Assembly: GCF_039538065.1 (NCBI RefSeq)
Contig: NZ_BAABBR010000001.1
Location: 1,588,501 to 1,652,500 of the forward strand
Direction: 5' to 3'
Origin: Sphingomonas rosea
GTDB lineage: Bacteria > Pseudomonadota > Alphaproteobacteria > Sphingomonadales > Sphingomonadaceae
DNA length: 64,000 nt
The notes under the pieces are model-generated. The model saw only the letters and a program-made list of their open reading frames with translations, was not told where the DNA came from and did not search any database. Positions within the stretch are counted from its first letter, which is position 1; every line of letters begins with the position of its first letter. Below, one piece after another: positions 63,468-64,000 of this stretch. Both the position numbers and the translations under genes were made by a program.

Positions 63468-64000
63468 TTAGCGAGCCCCCACTGGAACGAAGCTGACGTT
63501 GTTGCCGCGGGCGACACGGACCACCGGTCCGCTCGGTGCGGCGTTGGCCGACTGCCCCCCCGGGTAGCCACGGCCGCCACCAGACAGGTTGCGGCTCATT
63601 TCGCGCAGTGCCTCGGCGCCCTGCTGGGCCGCGGCCAGCGTCGGGCTGACGCCTTCCTTGGCCGGCACGGTGCGGCGCTGGAAGCGCGACACGTCGCCGC
63701 CGGTGGCATAGGTCGGGGTCGAGTCGATCGGCTGGTTGGCGATCTGCAGCAGCATCTTGCGCTCGTCCGCCGGATTGGTGCCCGCCGGGACCTTGACCTG
63801 GCCGCTGGCGACCATCCGTTCGAGGTCGGCGCTGTTGTCGGCCAGGCTGCGGAGCGCGAGGCTCAGCTGGCCGAGGCTCTGCGCCACCGCGATCTTCTCG
63901 GCGATCTTCGGCGTCACCTCGAGGGTCACGTTGGCGAAGCTCTTGACGACCGGCTTGCCGTCCTCGCCCTTGCTGTCGGTGCGCTGGTCGGTGGCGAGCA
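63468..64000 (-). CDS. cpaB: Flp pilus assembly protein CpaB/RcpC, 3' part
   Basis: The frame is open to the window edge, so the 5' part is outside. The visible 177 codons hold the C-terminal part of CpaB (FANVTLEVTPKIAEKIAVAQSLGQLSLALRS, the typical block) and a long, Gly/Ser/Ala-rich low-complexity tail. It is a periplasmic protein that helps pilus assembly with the secretin. Confidence 0.9.
   Translation of the reverse strand, partial: LATDQRTDSKGEDGKPVVKSFANVTLEVTPKIAEKIAVAQSLGQLSLALRSLADNSADLERMVASGQVKVPAGTNPADERKMLLQIANQPIDSTPTYATGGDVSRFQRRTVPAKEGVSPTLAAAQQGAEALREMSRNLSGGGRGYPGGQSANAAPSGPVVRVARGNNVSFVPVGAR

Overview
The window is chromosomal DNA from an aerobic anoxygenic phototrophic alphaproteobacterium, most likely a Sphingomonas-like member of the Sphingomonadales. 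The evidence is a complete compact photosynthesis gene cluster with the aerobic cyclase acsF and no anaerobic bchE, spheroidene-type crtCDF genes, a tetraheme PufC, no LH2 (puc) structural genes, no recognisable pufQ or pufX, and high-GC coding DNA dense with overlapping ATGA/GTGA gene junctions. This taxonomic reading is inference from gene content and order.

Layout. 1-2892: 3' end of a regA-type response regulator, a DUF3422 membrane protein, a c-type cytochrome lipoprotein and tspO. 2889-8605 (minus): aerR-ppsR, then bchG-pucC-like-bchP(-tspO). 8818-23947 (plus): one long chain, bchF-N-B-H-L-M-lhaA-puhA-puhB-puhC-orf-acsF-puhE-hemA. 24056-24259: a small membrane protein. 24272-34190 (minus): crtF-bchC-X-Y-Z-pufB-A-L-M-C. 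34253-36633 (plus): crtD-crtC. 36630-40167 (minus): bchI-D-O and a coupled 40-residue membrane microprotein. The cluster ends near 40.2 kb.

The genes interlock. BchI/D/H insert Mg; BchM methylates; AcsF closes ring E; BchL/N/B and BchX/Y/Z reduce rings D and B; BchF and BchC convert the C3 side chain; BchG and BchP attach and reduce the tail. CrtC/D/F finish the carotenoid. PufBALMC and PuhA build the RC-LH1 complex, and LhaA, PuhB, PuhC, PuhE and the PucC-like protein assist assembly. PpsR with its antirepressor AerR probably controls the cluster through TGT-N12-ACA boxes (or one-base variants) before bchG, bchF/aerR, bchC, crtF/crtD and bchI.

From 40.3 kb to 57.9 kb lie housekeeping and accessory genes: an S46 peptidase, tRNA-Arg(TCT), purS-purQ, obgE with an NAD-dependent epimerase, a TauE-type permease, cysE, a DUF2157-like membrane protein with a strong leader hairpin, an SRAP protein, a histone-like Lys/Ala-rich protein, rsmD, three TraB/GumN paralogues, an autoregulated-looking membrane protein/HTH pair, and glyQS. 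The window ends inside a Tad/Flp pilus operon (cpaB-C-D-E-tadB-tadC, minus strand) that lacks cpaF/tadA at its usual place. No intergenic stretch exceeds about 150 bases. No insertion sequence, CRISPR array or rRNA was seen.
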